Shown here: piece by piece, positions 9,045 to 16,882 of the stretch
Layout of the letters: the number at the start of each line of letters is the position of its first letter
Numbering within the stretch: the first letter of the stretch is position 1
NCBI GenBank assembly: GCA_951812795.1
Contig: OX638325.1
Coordinates: 1,364,001-1,428,000 of the forward strand
Direction of reading: 5' to 3'
Origin: an uncultured Dehalococcoidia bacterium
Lineage (GTDB): Bacteria > Chloroflexota > Dehalococcoidia > Lucifugimonadales > Lucifugimonadaceae
Length of the DNA: 64,000 nucleotides
The notes under the pieces: model-generated
The model's input: the letters and a program-made list of their open reading frames with translations, nothing else
Told to the model about the DNA's origin: nothing
The model's database searches: none
Position numbers and translations under genes: made by a program

Positions 9045-9109
9045 CTCATCCGGCCGCTCCATCCGCCGACTAGGCACCACGATCCGCTGCTCCTTCAATC
9101 CCAATCGAC
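9045..9109 (-). pseudogene. C-terminal remnant of a second HNH endonuclease copy
   Basis: The minus strand reads LGLKEQRIVVPSRRMERPDEGG, close to the RIVVPPRRVERPDEG block of the decayed gene at 8231-8928. It lies just upstream of that gene's N-terminal fragment. This is best explained as the tail of a tandem neighbour of the same family, with the rest lost. Confidence 0.55.
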
Positions 9110-9129
9110 TAGCCTGCGACTCCTGATGC

Positions 9130-9405
9130 CTACGCACACCGAAATTCCTGTCCCTTCGTAGCTGCCGTAGCCAACACCCGCACCTCATCTCCCACTTTCT
9201 CCTCCGCAACACGAAGATCGTACTGTGATTGCAGTTTCAACCAGAACTGCCGGTCGTTTCCGAACGAGTGGCCGAACCGCTGAGCAGAATCCCTTGTTAC
9301 CGACCGCTTGCCCGAAATGATTTGGCTGACCCGTTTGGCGGGTACGTGGATCTGACGCGCAAACTCGGTTGGGGTGACGCCGAATTCTGCGAGTTCATCC
9401 TTCAA
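9130..9405 (-). CDS. higA: HigA-family antitoxin (Xre helix-turn-helix), orphan, N-terminus shortened
   Basis: The protein has the HigA signature: ILKDELAEFGVTPTEFARQIHVP, RVSQIISGKRSVTRDSAQRFG and QFWLKLQSQYDLRVA. HigA proteins neutralise the RNase HigB and repress their own operon. The frame continues upstream as AVHPG, the usual family opening, but a TAG separates it from ILKDEL, so only a TTG at 9405 remains as start, with AGGA about nine bases before it. No HigB toxin is encoded on either side. This is either a domesticated short antitoxin or a decaying relic in the same island as the broken HNH genes. Confidence 0.7.
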   Translation of the reverse strand: MKDELAEFGVTPTEFARQIHVPAKRVSQIISGKRSVTRDSAQRFGHSFGNDRQFWLKLQSQYDLRVAEEKVGDEVRVLATAATKGQEFRCA

Positions 9406-9519
9406 GATCTATCCTGGGTGTACCGCTCGTTTGAACCTTGCTCATTGTCCTCGGTTCAGTGATGGCCGACGGTCTGGGCAGTTGACGGTTCTGCGTCAGT
9501 TTGGGGGTTTTGTTTTTCT

Positions 9520-9548
9520 CTGGGTTCCCGCGTCCGCGGGAATGACGG
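9520..9548. repeat. Dispersed palindromic repeat, family A
   Basis: CTGGGTTCCCGCG then TCCGCGGGAATGACGG, a near-perfect inverted repeat matching the copies at 2227, 13151, 18300, 19582 and 59818. It lies in the 320-base gap between higA and the oxidoreductase gene; the gap holds no gene, only repeats. Confidence 0.8.
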
Positions 9549-9586
9549 GCGGGAGTGGCGCTTAGTTTCGGTTTGGGATGGCGTGT

Positions 9587-9634
9587 GGCCCCCTTTGTCC
9601 TTCGGACATTTCCCCCGCTAGCGGGGGCAACCCT
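9587..9634. repeat. Palindromic repeat family C (intergenic copy)
   Basis: About 48 bases with two hairpins: GTCC-TTC-GGAC and CCCCCGCTAGCGGGGG. Nearly the same sequence appears inside the desulfhydrase gene at 15899-15947. This intergenic copy shows the in-gene one is a mobile-type repeat rather than ancestral coding sequence. A further hairpin CCCTTCGCTTTGCGAAGGG (~9706-9724) abuts the end of the next gene. Confidence 0.8.
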
Positions 9635-9724
9635 ACTGCCCGTCCACGTCGTTTCGGGCTGCGTGTGCGCGCTGTTTCGGGCATCCCCCTGCGTTCGCTT
9701 CCCCCTTCGCTTTGCGAAGGGGGG

Positions 9725-10906
9725 TTAGGGGTTTTTGGGGCGGGTTCGATATTTGGCGTATTGGTCGGCGTGCATGAATTCTTGGATGTCGATTTGTTGG
9801 CCGTTTAGGTGGTTGGAGGTGTTGGCGGCTAGGACGGCGGCTAGGGAGTTCAGGGAGGAGCGGTAGGTGTTGCGGGTTAGGGTTTCGTCGTTGTCGATGA
9901 TGGATTCTAGGAAGGTTTTGGCTAGTTGGTAGGTGTTGGGGATGGCCATTCCGTCGTAGCCGGGGTCTTCGCAGATTACGTGTCGGGTGTCTTCGATGCC
10001 GGGGCGCAGGGCGGGTGTCCAGTCGTCGCCGGGGTAGTGGTAGTCGACGACGCGGTTGCCTTCGAATTTGATGGTGCCGTGCTCCCAGATGACGCAGTCG
10101 AAGCGTCCGTTGTAGTAGGAGCGGGCGGGTTTGGTGAAGACGAGGGTTCCGATGGCGCCTTTTTTGAAGCCGTAGGTGACGTTGTAGTAGATGGGGTTGT
10201 CGCCTTCTGTGGCCCAGAGGTTTTCGGGCCGCTCGACGTAGGAGGCGCGGACCCACTCGACGTCGTCGTCGGACCAGTAGCGCATGATGTCGGTCTGGTG
10301 GATGCCGGCCTCGACCATTGAGGTGCCGGACCAGGCGCGGTTGGCGGTCCAGATTCGGTTAACCGGACCTCCGGCCTCCTCGGTGTGGGTGTGCTTGACG
10401 CCGTGGCCCTCGACTGCGCCTTCGGCGACCATCATCATGGCAGCGGTCCACTTGTCGGCGAGGTGGTCACGGATGGCCTTGTACGCCGGGTGGAAGCGCA
10501 TCTGGAAGCCGACGGTGTTGGGGATGCCAGCGTTGTCGATGGCCTCGGCCTGCGACAGTGCTTCGTCGAAGAATAGGGTTTGGGGCTTTTCGGCGAATAC
10601 TGCGATACCGGCCTCGGCGGCGCGTTCGATCTCGCCGCGGTGCTGATTGGGCGGCATGGCGAACCAGATGACATCGACCTCGCCAGATGCGATCATGTCG
10701 TCGGCGGTCGAGAAGAGTGACATGCCGCGGTCGTCGTAGTTGGGCTCGTACTGCTTGATCTTGTCAGGGTTCAGGTTGTCGGCGAAGGGATCGGCCAACG
10801 CCGCGAAGGTGCCGATCTCCTCGGATTGGAGCCTGACCAGTTGTTGCAGATGGTTGAGTCCGCGCTGTCCCACGCCGACAAGTCCGACACGCAGTTGCTT
10901 CGCCAA
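9725..10906 (-). CDS. Gfo/Idh/MocA-family NAD(P)-dependent oxidoreductase
   Basis: A 393-residue protein with an N-terminal Rossmann fold (RVGLVGVGQRGLNHL; DPFADN) and the conserved AEKP motif (VFAEKPQTLFF) near residue 118, followed by the alpha/beta substrate domain. Family members oxidise or reduce sugars, inositols or related polyols in the cytoplasm. EAGIHQTDIMRYW holds the family's catalytic-region His. The start is TTG 10906 with GGAAAG about six bases upstream. The last residues RPKNP and the stop fall in the tail of an intergenic hairpin repeat, so the C-terminus seems partly repeat-derived. It is divergent from the small membrane-protein gene at 11050. Substrate unknown. Confidence 0.85.
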   Translation of the reverse strand: MAKQLRVGLVGVGQRGLNHLQQLVRLQSEEIGTFAALADPFADNLNPDKIKQYEPNYDDRGMSLFSTADDMIASGEVDVIWFAMPPNQHRGEIERAAEAGIAVFAEKPQTLFFDEALSQAEAIDNAGIPNTVGFQMRFHPAYKAIRDHLADKWTAAMMMVAEGAVEGHGVKHTHTEEAGGPVNRIWTANRAWSGTSMVEAGIHQTDIMRYWSDDDVEWVRASYVERPENLWATEGDNPIYYNVTYGFKKGAIGTLVFTKPARSYYNGRFDCVIWEHGTIKFEGNRVVDYHYPGDDWTPALRPGIEDTRHVICEDPGYDGMAIPNTYQLAKTFLESIIDNDETLTRNTYRSSLNSLAAVLAANTSNHLNGQQIDIQEFMHADQYAKYRTRPKNP

Positions 10907-11049
10907 TTTTCTTTCCGCCTTCCTAGTTTGAAATCAGCAATGCAACTATACATCGCCACCGCCATCTTTCGATTTTTCGCCACCGAGGTGCAACGAACTC
11001 CACATGCTCGGTTAATCTACTACATTAGTGCAATGAACGCCACGCAAAG

Positions 11050-11496
11050 ATGACAACACCAGAATTCGAAAATACCGAAGAATCCCGTTCATCGATCTGG
11101 ACGGTGTTAAACGTCGACCTGTTCAAGTTCTTCGTTGTATACGCACTCATCTACGGATGTGGTTCCGCTGTCTTGGTATGGTTAAATCTAAAACGCAGCG
11201 CGGCTCCGCACGATGTCGCTTCAGATATCATTACGGGTGTATCGTTAATTGGGGTTGGCATTGCGCCAACGCTGGCGCTGGTGTTGATAGAAACATGGAG
11301 GTTCTCAATGATTTTCTCTCGTGGAATGGCTCTTCGCCTTGAGGAAAAAGAGGAGCGACTTCGAGAAGAGGGGCGCGCTGAGGTTCGAAAGGAGCTTGAC
11401 CGAATCAGGTCGGAGGCCTACGAGGCGGGTGTTCGCGACACTTTGGCGAAGGTGACGAAGAACGGTAACGACTCTTCGACCGACGAATCGAATTGA
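11050..11496 (+). CDS. Small membrane protein with C-terminal coiled coil, unknown function
   Basis: 148 residues. Two hydrophobic segments are visible, LFKFFVVYALIYGCGSAVLVWL (~25-46) and IITGVSLIGVGIAPTLALVL (~62-81). They are followed by a charged heptad-like helix from about residue 93 (RLEEKEERLREEGRAEV) and a Ser/Thr/Asp-rich tail. It is not recognised as a named family. The topology suggests an inner-membrane anchor with a cytoplasmic coiled coil. It stands alone between the oxidoreductase and lpdA. Confidence 0.6.
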   Translation: MTTPEFENTEESRSSIWTVLNVDLFKFFVVYALIYGCGSAVLVWLNLKRSAAPHDVASDIITGVSLIGVGIAPTLALVLIETWRFSMIFSRGMALRLEEKEERLREEGRAEVRKELDRIRSEAYEAGVRDTLAKVTKNGNDSSTDESN

Positions 11497-11536
11497 GCGA
11501 TCTATCGCCCGACGGAAGGTGGGTCGGGTAACGCGA

Positions 11537-12961
11537 CTAGAAATGTATCGCTTCGCCGGTTACGGTGGCGGCGGCTTCTTTTACTACTTCTGACATGGTG
11601 GGGTGCGAATGTGTGACGCGGTGAAGTTCTTCGCTGGTGCCTTCTAGGTATCGCAACATGCCGACTTCGGCGATTAGTTCGGTGGCTTCGCTGCCGATGA
11701 TGTGGGCTCCGACGACTTCGCCAGTCTCGTTGTCGACGATGATTTTGGCGAAACCGCTGGGGTCGCCGACGGCTACGGACTTGCCGGCGACTTGGAATGG
11801 GACTTTGCCGACGCTGTAGTCGAGTCCTTGATCTTTGGCTTCGCCTTCGGTGATGCCGAGCGATGCGATCTGCGGGTGGCAGTAGGTGCAGCGCGGCATG
11901 GCGAGGTAGTCCTCGATCGGCTCCGGGTCGTGGCCGGCGATGGTCTCGGCGGCGACGATGCCTTGGTCGAACGCGACGTGTGCGAGCGGGAGTTTGCCGG
12001 TGACATCGCCGACGCCGTAGACACCGGTGACGTTGGTGCGCATGTGCCCGTCGACTTCGATGAAGCCGGGGCCGTAGGTCTCGACGCCGACGTTAGTCAG
12101 ACCGACGTCGTCGGAGTTGGGTTGAACACCGACGCCTAGGAGGACTTTGTCGCAGGTGAAGGTCTGGGTTTCGCCGTCCTCGCCGACTGTGTAGCTGAGG
12201 GTGACGGAGCCGTCGTCGTTCTTTTCGACGCCCTTGACCATGGAGCCGGCGTTGATTTTGATGCCTTGTCGCTTGAACTGGCGCTCAAGTTCGGCGGAGA
12301 CCTCTTCGTCTTCTTTCGGGACGATGCGCGGGAGCAGTTCGAAGAGCATGACTTCGACGCCGTATGCGTTGAAGTAGTAGGCGAATTCGCAGCCGATGGC
12401 GGAAGCGCCGACGATGGCGATCGCCTTTGGCTGCTCTCTCAGCTCGAGTGCTTCGCGGGAGGTGATTATTGATTCGCCGTCGATTTCGAGGCCGGGTAGC
12501 GAACGGGCGCGGGCGCCGGTGGCGATGATGATGTTCTGGGCGGTAACCCACTCGTCGCCGTCGATCTGGACGCGGGAGGACGACATCAATCGGCCGGTGC
12601 CGTTGATGACCGTGATGTTGTTCTTCCGCATCAGGTAGCCGATCCCGCGGGTGAGTGTGTTGGAGACCCGGCGTGAGCGGTCGACGGCCTTCGACATGTC
12701 GAAGCGGACGTTGTCGAACTCGATGCCCCAATCGCTGGCATGCTTCATCTCGTTGACGAGTTCGGCGTTCTTGAGGAGCGATTTGGAAGGGATGCATCCC
12801 CAGTTCAGGCAGACGCCGCCCAATCCGCCGATACCGGTGCCGTCGTCCTTCTCAACAATGGCGACGCTGAGCCCGAGTTGGGCGGCTCGGATAGCGGCGT
12901 GATAACCCCCGGGGCCGGCGCCGATTACGACTAAATCAAAGACGGTAGGAGAGTTGGACAT
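11537..12961 (-). CDS. lpdA: Dihydrolipoyl dehydrogenase (E3)
   Basis: A 474-residue FAD flavoprotein that reoxidises dihydrolipoyl groups of 2-oxoacid dehydrogenase or glycine-cleavage complexes with NAD+. Visible features are FAD-binding GAGPGGYHAAIRAAQLG at residue ~13, redox-active disulfide GGVCLNWGCIPSK near residue 48-53, NAD-binding AIVGASAIGCEFA, and the C-terminal interface motif HSHPTMSEVVKEA with the active-site His-Glu pair. Length and order fit the family. The E2 acyltransferase that could use it is at 39149, not adjacent. No strong Shine-Dalgarno precedes ATG 12961. Confidence 0.95.
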   Translation of the reverse strand: MSNSPTVFDLVVIGAGPGGYHAAIRAAQLGLSVAIVEKDDGTGIGGLGGVCLNWGCIPSKSLLKNAELVNEMKHASDWGIEFDNVRFDMSKAVDRSRRVSNTLTRGIGYLMRKNNITVINGTGRLMSSSRVQIDGDEWVTAQNIIIATGARARSLPGLEIDGESIITSREALELREQPKAIAIVGASAIGCEFAYYFNAYGVEVMLFELLPRIVPKEDEEVSAELERQFKRQGIKINAGSMVKGVEKNDDGSVTLSYTVGEDGETQTFTCDKVLLGVGVQPNSDDVGLTNVGVETYGPGFIEVDGHMRTNVTGVYGVGDVTGKLPLAHVAFDQGIVAAETIAGHDPEPIEDYLAMPRCTYCHPQIASLGITEGEAKDQGLDYSVGKVPFQVAGKSVAVGDPSGFAKIIVDNETGEVVGAHIIGSEATELIAEVGMLRYLEGTSEELHRVTHSHPTMSEVVKEAAATVTGEAIHF

Positions 12962-13070
12962 GTGGGGATTCTCTCAACACGAAAGAGGTTGTTACAAGCA
13001 CAAGATTCGAGTCTATAAACAATGATCCCCTCTTCGTTTTGTCCCCTCTCCTTGAGGTTGATGTACATAA

Positions 13071-13107
13071 CCCTCCCCCTTGATCCGCAAGGGGGAATTA
13101 AAGGGGG
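13071..13107. repeat. GC-rich hairpin repeat upstream of lpdA
   Basis: CCCTCCCCCTTGATCCGC followed by AAGGGGGAATTAAAGGGGG, an imperfect inverted repeat resembling other C-run/G-run repeats in the window. Confidence 0.6.
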
Positions 13108-13150
13108 TTTAGACTCGGCGTTTCGCTGTGCACTCCATTGCCCTGCTCCT

Positions 13151-13179
13151 CTGGATTCCGGCTTTCGCCGGAATGACGG
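13151..13179. repeat. Dispersed palindromic repeat, family A
   Basis: CTGGATTCCGGC-TTTC-GCCGGAATGACGG, same frame as the copies at 9520 and 18300. It lies between lpdA and the small membrane-protein gene. Confidence 0.8.
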
Positions 13180-13199
13180 TGCTTCTTTCTGAGAGAGGG

Positions 13200-13445
13200 C
13201 TAGGTTGAGGGGCCCCCATCAATCCGAAACATCTCGTAGAGCCCCCGCAGAAAGGCGGCGGCGATTGCACCGGCTGCGGTGAAGAACGTCAGGCCGATGG
13301 TGAATATGATGACGTAGGGCAGCCAGTGGCCGGGGCAGTCGAACAAGGTGGAGCAGACCCACCACGAGGTTGCGACGTAGCCGACGAACACGACGATACC
13401 GACCATAAAGCCGATGATTGCGCCGATCTTTGCGTAACGTTTCAT
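13200..13445 (-). CDS. Small two-helix membrane protein
   Basis: From ATG 13445 this gives 81 residues with two hydrophobic spans, IGAIIGFMVGIVVFVGYVA and YVIIFTIGLTFFTAAGAIAAAF, and a short charged tail. An in-frame ATG at 13481 would add MNPTLSHLQSQA. Neither start has a well-spaced Shine-Dalgarno. It is not a recognised family. It is divergent from the aminotransferase at 13513, with which it may share a promoter region. Confidence 0.5.
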   Translation of the reverse strand: MKRYAKIGAIIGFMVGIVVFVGYVATSWWVCSTLFDCPGHWLPYVIIFTIGLTFFTAAGAIAAAFLRGLYEMFRIDGGPST

Positions 13446-13512
13446 GGCTTGAGATTGTAGATGCGATAGAGTCGGATTCATCCTTTTTAGTCGCACCGTA
13501 GAGACCACTGAC

Positions 13513-14907
13513 ATGCAATCCGCAACTGCTTCCCCAAGCTCGAAAATTAGCTCCACCGAACTCCGGCAAGCTGCGCTTGATCACGTATTCATCGGCATGA
13601 ACAACCACGCCATGCTCGGCGAGGAAGGCGGCCCGATGATCGTCGAGCGCGGCGAGGGCATCTATGTGTGGGACGTGGACGGCAATCGCTACATCGATGG
13701 CATCTCGGGGATGTATTTCCGCAACACGGGACATGGTCGCGAGGAGATAGCCAAGGCGATCTACGAGCAGATCTCTAATCTGAGCGCCAATGTGTATGCG
13801 AGCGTCACACCGGCGGCGGTTGAGTTGGCGACCGAAATCGCGAACCTGACGCCGGGGAATCTGTCGAGGACTTTCTTCTGTCAGGGCGGTTCCGAGGCGA
13901 ATGAATCGGCGTTGAAGCTGGCTCAGGCCTACCACATGCGGATGGGCGACAAGGGGCGGTACAAGGTGATTTCGCGGCGGGGGTCGTATCACGGTGCGAC
14001 GTATGGGACGATGTGGCTGGGCGAGCATCCAGGATTTCCACGCACCGACTACCAACCGAAGCCTTCGAGCGCGGTGCATGTTCCGGCTCCGCACTTCTAT
14101 CGGTGTGAATTCAATTCGAAGACGCCTGAGGAGTGCGGAGAGCTTGCCGCACTCGCCATCGAGAAGGCGATTATCAGCGAGGGGCCCGACTCGATTTCGG
14201 CCGTCATCGGTGAGCCGGTTACGCAGCCGCAAGGCGGTGTCGTGCCGCCGGAGAACTACTGGCCCATGGTGCGCGAGATCTGCGACCGCTACGGCGTCAT
14301 CCTCATCTTTGACGAGGTCATCACTGGCTTCGGACGTCTCGGCGAATGGTTCGGGGCTGAGATCGTGAATACGCAGCCGGACATCATCTCGTTTGCGAAG
14401 GGGATTACCAGTGGATACTTCCCCCTCGGCGGCTGCGTCGCCGACCGCCGCATCGGCGACGCGTTCGCGGGCGGGCCGGATAAGACTTGGAGCCACATGT
14501 ACACCTACTCCGCGCATCCGGGCGGAGTCGCGGCGGGTCTCAAGAACCTCGAGATCATCAAGCGAGAAAATCTGGTCCAAAACGCTCGTGAGCGAGGTGT
14601 CCAGCTATCCGACCGATTGGCCGACATGATGGAACGGCACGAGATCATCGGCGACGCAAGGGGCATGGGGTTGGTGCAGGGCTTGGAGCTTGTGGCCGAC
14701 CGCGAAACCAAGCAGTCATTCCCGGCAGAAGTAGGAATCGGCGGACGATTTACCGATGCGTTGAAACGCCGCGGGGTTTGGATACGCGTTGGCGGCTACA
14801 TCTTACCGGTATCGCCGCCGCTGTCGATCACGGCGCAGGAGTTGGACGATCTTTGCGATGCGGTTGAGGATGCGATTGTGGAGGTGTCGGCTGGGTTGGG
14901 GGAGTAA
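13513..14907 (+). CDS. Class III (omega) aminotransferase
   Basis: A 464-residue PLP enzyme of fold type I that moves an amino group from an omega- or beta-amino acid or amine to pyruvate or 2-oxoglutarate. Motifs seen are YIDGISGMYFRNTGHG at the N-terminus, CQGGSEANESALKLA binding PLP phosphate, RRGSYHGATYGTM, FDEVITGFGRLGEWFG with the PLP-stacking Asp, and SFAKGITSGYFPLGG with the Schiff-base Lys. Family length is normal. The nearest generic annotation is aspartate aminotransferase family/omega-amino acid-pyruvate transaminase; the donor cannot be read. The gene stands alone between a divergent small membrane gene and a convergent hypothetical gene. Confidence 0.9.
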   Translation: MQSATASPSSKISSTELRQAALDHVFIGMNNHAMLGEEGGPMIVERGEGIYVWDVDGNRYIDGISGMYFRNTGHGREEIAKAIYEQISNLSANVYASVTPAAVELATEIANLTPGNLSRTFFCQGGSEANESALKLAQAYHMRMGDKGRYKVISRRGSYHGATYGTMWLGEHPGFPRTDYQPKPSSAVHVPAPHFYRCEFNSKTPEECGELAALAIEKAIISEGPDSISAVIGEPVTQPQGGVVPPENYWPMVREICDRYGVILIFDEVITGFGRLGEWFGAEIVNTQPDIISFAKGITSGYFPLGGCVADRRIGDAFAGGPDKTWSHMYTYSAHPGGVAAGLKNLEIIKRENLVQNARERGVQLSDRLADMMERHEIIGDARGMGLVQGLELVADRETKQSFPAEVGIGGRFTDALKRRGVWIRVGGYILPVSPPLSITAQELDDLCDAVEDAIVEVSAGLGE

Positions 14908-15015
14908 CATCTCTGGCGCTGGCCTGGAGTTTCCGCACCCGCCGGTGATGTGAAAGGGTCTCTGAATTCACGCGTCCGCGAATAACGCCGACGGACAGAG
15001 AAATCAATCTGTTAG

Positions 15016-15279
15016 CTAATACATCAACCCATCCGAACACACGATCCGCAAAACCTGCACATCATCCTGCCGCGCCACCAAATACGCCTCGGCCGGCAGC
15101 TTCACGTCGCCGCGCGCCGCACCCAAACCCTCGCTGAAATTGAACGTGCTATTAAAGTCAAGAATCCCCACGAAATGTTGCCTGATCTGCTCCAGTCGGT
15201 CCGCCGTTGACCCAGCATCGAAAACCTCGTCGATTTTTTCATCGACCTCGCGGGCATCCTGTGGGTTAATGATGGGCAT
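15016..15279 (-). CDS. Hypothetical small protein
   Basis: 87 residues, acidic, starting MPIINPQDAREVDEKIDE and ending with beta-prone segments YLVARQDDVQVLRIV. ATG 15279 has AGGA about ten bases upstream. It is not a recognised family. It could equally be the tail of an older gene, as no promoter-like context is evident. Confidence 0.45.
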   Translation of the reverse strand: MPIINPQDAREVDEKIDEVFDAGSTADRLEQIRQHFVGILDFNSTFNFSEGLGAARGDVKLPAEAYLVARQDDVQVLRIVCSDGLMY

Positions 15280-15421
15280 AGCTACACATTCCTATCCGCG
15301 CAACATCCCGATTATAGAGACCACTACCCACCCCAGTCGCCTAACCAAACCAACGCAGTCCCTCCCGAGATACAGAGGCGTTCCGAGCGAGGGGGCCGAA
15401 GGTGGAGTGTTGCCGTCGCGT

Positions 15422-16618
15422 CTAGGTTTCGGAGGGCCGATCGCCACCCCAATCCCAAAGTTCTTGCGCGAAGGCGAAGGTTTGGGGCATTCCTCCGGAG
15501 TGGATGAAGACTATGGGTATGTCGGGGTCGAGATTGCCGGCGCGGATTTCGCCGATTAGGGCCGACATGGATTTACCGGTGTAGTTGGGGTCGAGGATGA
15601 TGCCTTCGGTTTTGGCGACGAGGTGGATGGCTTCGAATACGCCGTCGTGAGGGACGCCGTAGTCGGTGCCGGAGTAGCCGGTGATGGTGTCGAGGTCGTT
15701 GGATTCGAGGGCGGTATCTAGTCCTAGGAGGTCGGCGACGCGTTGGGAGCGGTCGATGTATGTGGCTTCGTAGGATTCGGGTTGGGTGTGGGAGTATGCG
15801 GTGGCGGATGCTGCCCAGTTTTTGCCGGTGTTGCGGGCGTAGAGGCGGAGTCCAGCGATGGAGCGTCCGACGAGGCCCCACATGCGGAGGGGGGCGTCGG
15901 CCCCCCTTTGTCCTTCGGACATTTCCCCCGCGAGCAGGGGCAACCCTGGATCTTTGCCGCTCTGGGTTACGGGTTTCGATGGGATGACGTGTCGTTGCGC
16001 TCCCGGTGCCGCCATCGCCTTCGGCCCTTCCCCCAGAGGGGGATGGGAAGCGATTTGGGCGTCTAGTTCGATGCCGGTTTCGAGGAAGCCGATCATGCCG
16101 GCGATGTCGGAGAAGTCGTTGTCGGAGAGGATGGTGGCGTTTCGCCCGCTGTCGTTCTCTTCGGAGACCAGTTTTTCGGCGACGGAGCGGGAGTATTCGC
16201 CTGGCACTCGGTGGATCTCGGCGCCGGTGAGGTGACCGATGAGGAGATTGCCGACGACGGGAGCGTCGACCATGTCTACGGCGACCATGTGGCACTTCAT
16301 GTTCATCTTGGCGCAGGACGCGGCGACGAATCGGGCTTGGTTGGAGTGGTAGTGGTTGATGTTGACGATGGTGTCGAAGCCGCGTTCGATTAGGTGGGCA
16401 AAGAGGAACTCCATGTGTCGGGCTTTGTTGCCGCCGAATGCGAAGCCGGTGGCATCGTCGCGCTTGATGAAGATGCGCGGGACAGCGGTGGCGTCGGAAT
16501 CCATCGACTCGGCGATTGCGGCGCGCAGCCGGGGAGCTTCTTCAAGCGGTGTGCAGAGGCGCGCCAGCTTGAGGCGGGGGAGTTCGGCGATGCGATCGAG
16601 AATTGCTTGGTTGTTCAT
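15422..16618 (-). CDS. PLP-dependent D-cysteine desulfhydrase/ACC deaminase-family enzyme with in-frame repeat insertion
   Basis: A 398-residue fold-type II PLP protein of the 1-aminocyclopropane-1-carboxylate deaminase/D-cysteine desulfhydrase family; relatives are about 330 residues. FIKRDDATGFAFGGNKAR carries the PLP Lys, NHYHSNQARFVAA the next conserved block, and GIILDPNYTGKSMSALI plus IVFIHSGGMPQTFAF the C-terminal active-site strands. About residues 190-242 are extra. They are encoded by palindromic repeats (15899-15947 and the C-run/G-run hairpin near 16010-16050), and the frame stays open. The inserted stretch sits just before WGLVGRSIAGL, where relatives have the 'GGTQAGL'-like block. 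ATG 16618 is preceded by GAGGG that itself belongs to a family D repeat. Activity is uncertain because of the insertion. Confidence 0.8.
   Translation of the reverse strand: MNNQAILDRIAELPRLKLARLCTPLEEAPRLRAAIAESMDSDATAVPRIFIKRDDATGFAFGGNKARHMEFLFAHLIERGFDTIVNINHYHSNQARFVAASCAKMNMKCHMVAVDMVDAPVVGNLLIGHLTGAEIHRVPGEYSRSVAEKLVSEENDSGRNATILSDNDFSDIAGMIGFLETGIELDAQIASHPPLGEGPKAMAAPGAQRHVIPSKPVTQSGKDPGLPLLAGEMSEGQRGADAPLRMWGLVGRSIAGLRLYARNTGKNWAASATAYSHTQPESYEATYIDRSQRVADLLGLDTALESNDLDTITGYSGTDYGVPHDGVFEAIHLVAKTEGIILDPNYTGKSMSALIGEIRAGNLDPDIPIVFIHSGGMPQTFAFAQELWDWGGDRPSET
15899..15947. repeat. Palindromic repeat family C inserted in frame in the desulfhydrase gene
   Basis: It matches the intergenic copy at 9587-9634 almost base for base, including GTCCTTCGGAC and a CCCCCGCGAGCAGGGG hairpin. 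It encodes part of an extra ~53-residue segment (LPLLAGEMSEGQRGA). Confidence 0.85.
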
Positions 16619-16621
16619 TTG

Positions 16622-16684
16622 GGTGCCCTCACCCCCGGATCGAGTCCGGGGCAGGCTCTAGCCCTCTCGCCGAGCGGGAGTAGG
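16622..16684. repeat. Palindromic repeat family D (intergenic, nested)
   Basis: TGCCCTCACCC and CTAGCCCTCTCGCCGAGCGGGAG are the reverse of the element inside the release-factor gene (2481-2528). Between the two halves lies a second small hairpin, CCCCGGATCGAGTCCGGGG. The repeat reaches to within a few bases of the desulfhydrase ATG and provides its purine-rich leader. Confidence 0.75.
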
Positions 16685-16738
16685 GGCGGTTGTTTTGTGG
16701 TTTCAATGATTGGCAGTGATTAGGTGTCCGGCTGATTT

Positions 16739-16882
16739 GGCCTCTCCCTAACCCCCTTCTGAAGCAGGGGGAGACAAATCTGGTGGTCGGTGGCCTCTCC
16801 CTAACCCCCCTTCTGAAGCAGGGGGAGACAGTTCTTGTCGTCGGTGGCGGCCCCCTAGCCCCCTCCTGAAGGATCGGGAAGC
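16739..16882. repeat. Tandem array of three C-run/G-run hairpin repeats (family E)
   Basis: Two near-identical ~53-base units begin at 16739 and 16792 (GGCCTCTCCCTAACCCC, TTCTGAAGCAGGGGGAGACA, then GTCGGT). A third diverged unit begins at 16846 (CCCCCTAGCCCCCTCCTGAA). The third unit contains the stop codon and last codons of the minus-strand deacetylase gene. Confidence 0.85.

Noticed and set aside
8563..9126. Plus-strand 187-codon frame opposite the decayed HNH gene
   Set aside because: The minus-strand reading has clear family blocks; the plus-strand frame is low in information and an antisense shadow.
13219..14580. A 453-codon minus-strand frame opposite the class III aminotransferase
   Set aside because: It is the antisense shadow of a well-supported enzyme gene, with Arg/His-rich translation typical of such shadows.
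16739..16882. Tandem repeats as a CRISPR array
   Set aside because: The units are adjacent, ~53 bases and mostly palindromic with no unique spacers of regular length, and no cas genes occur in the window.
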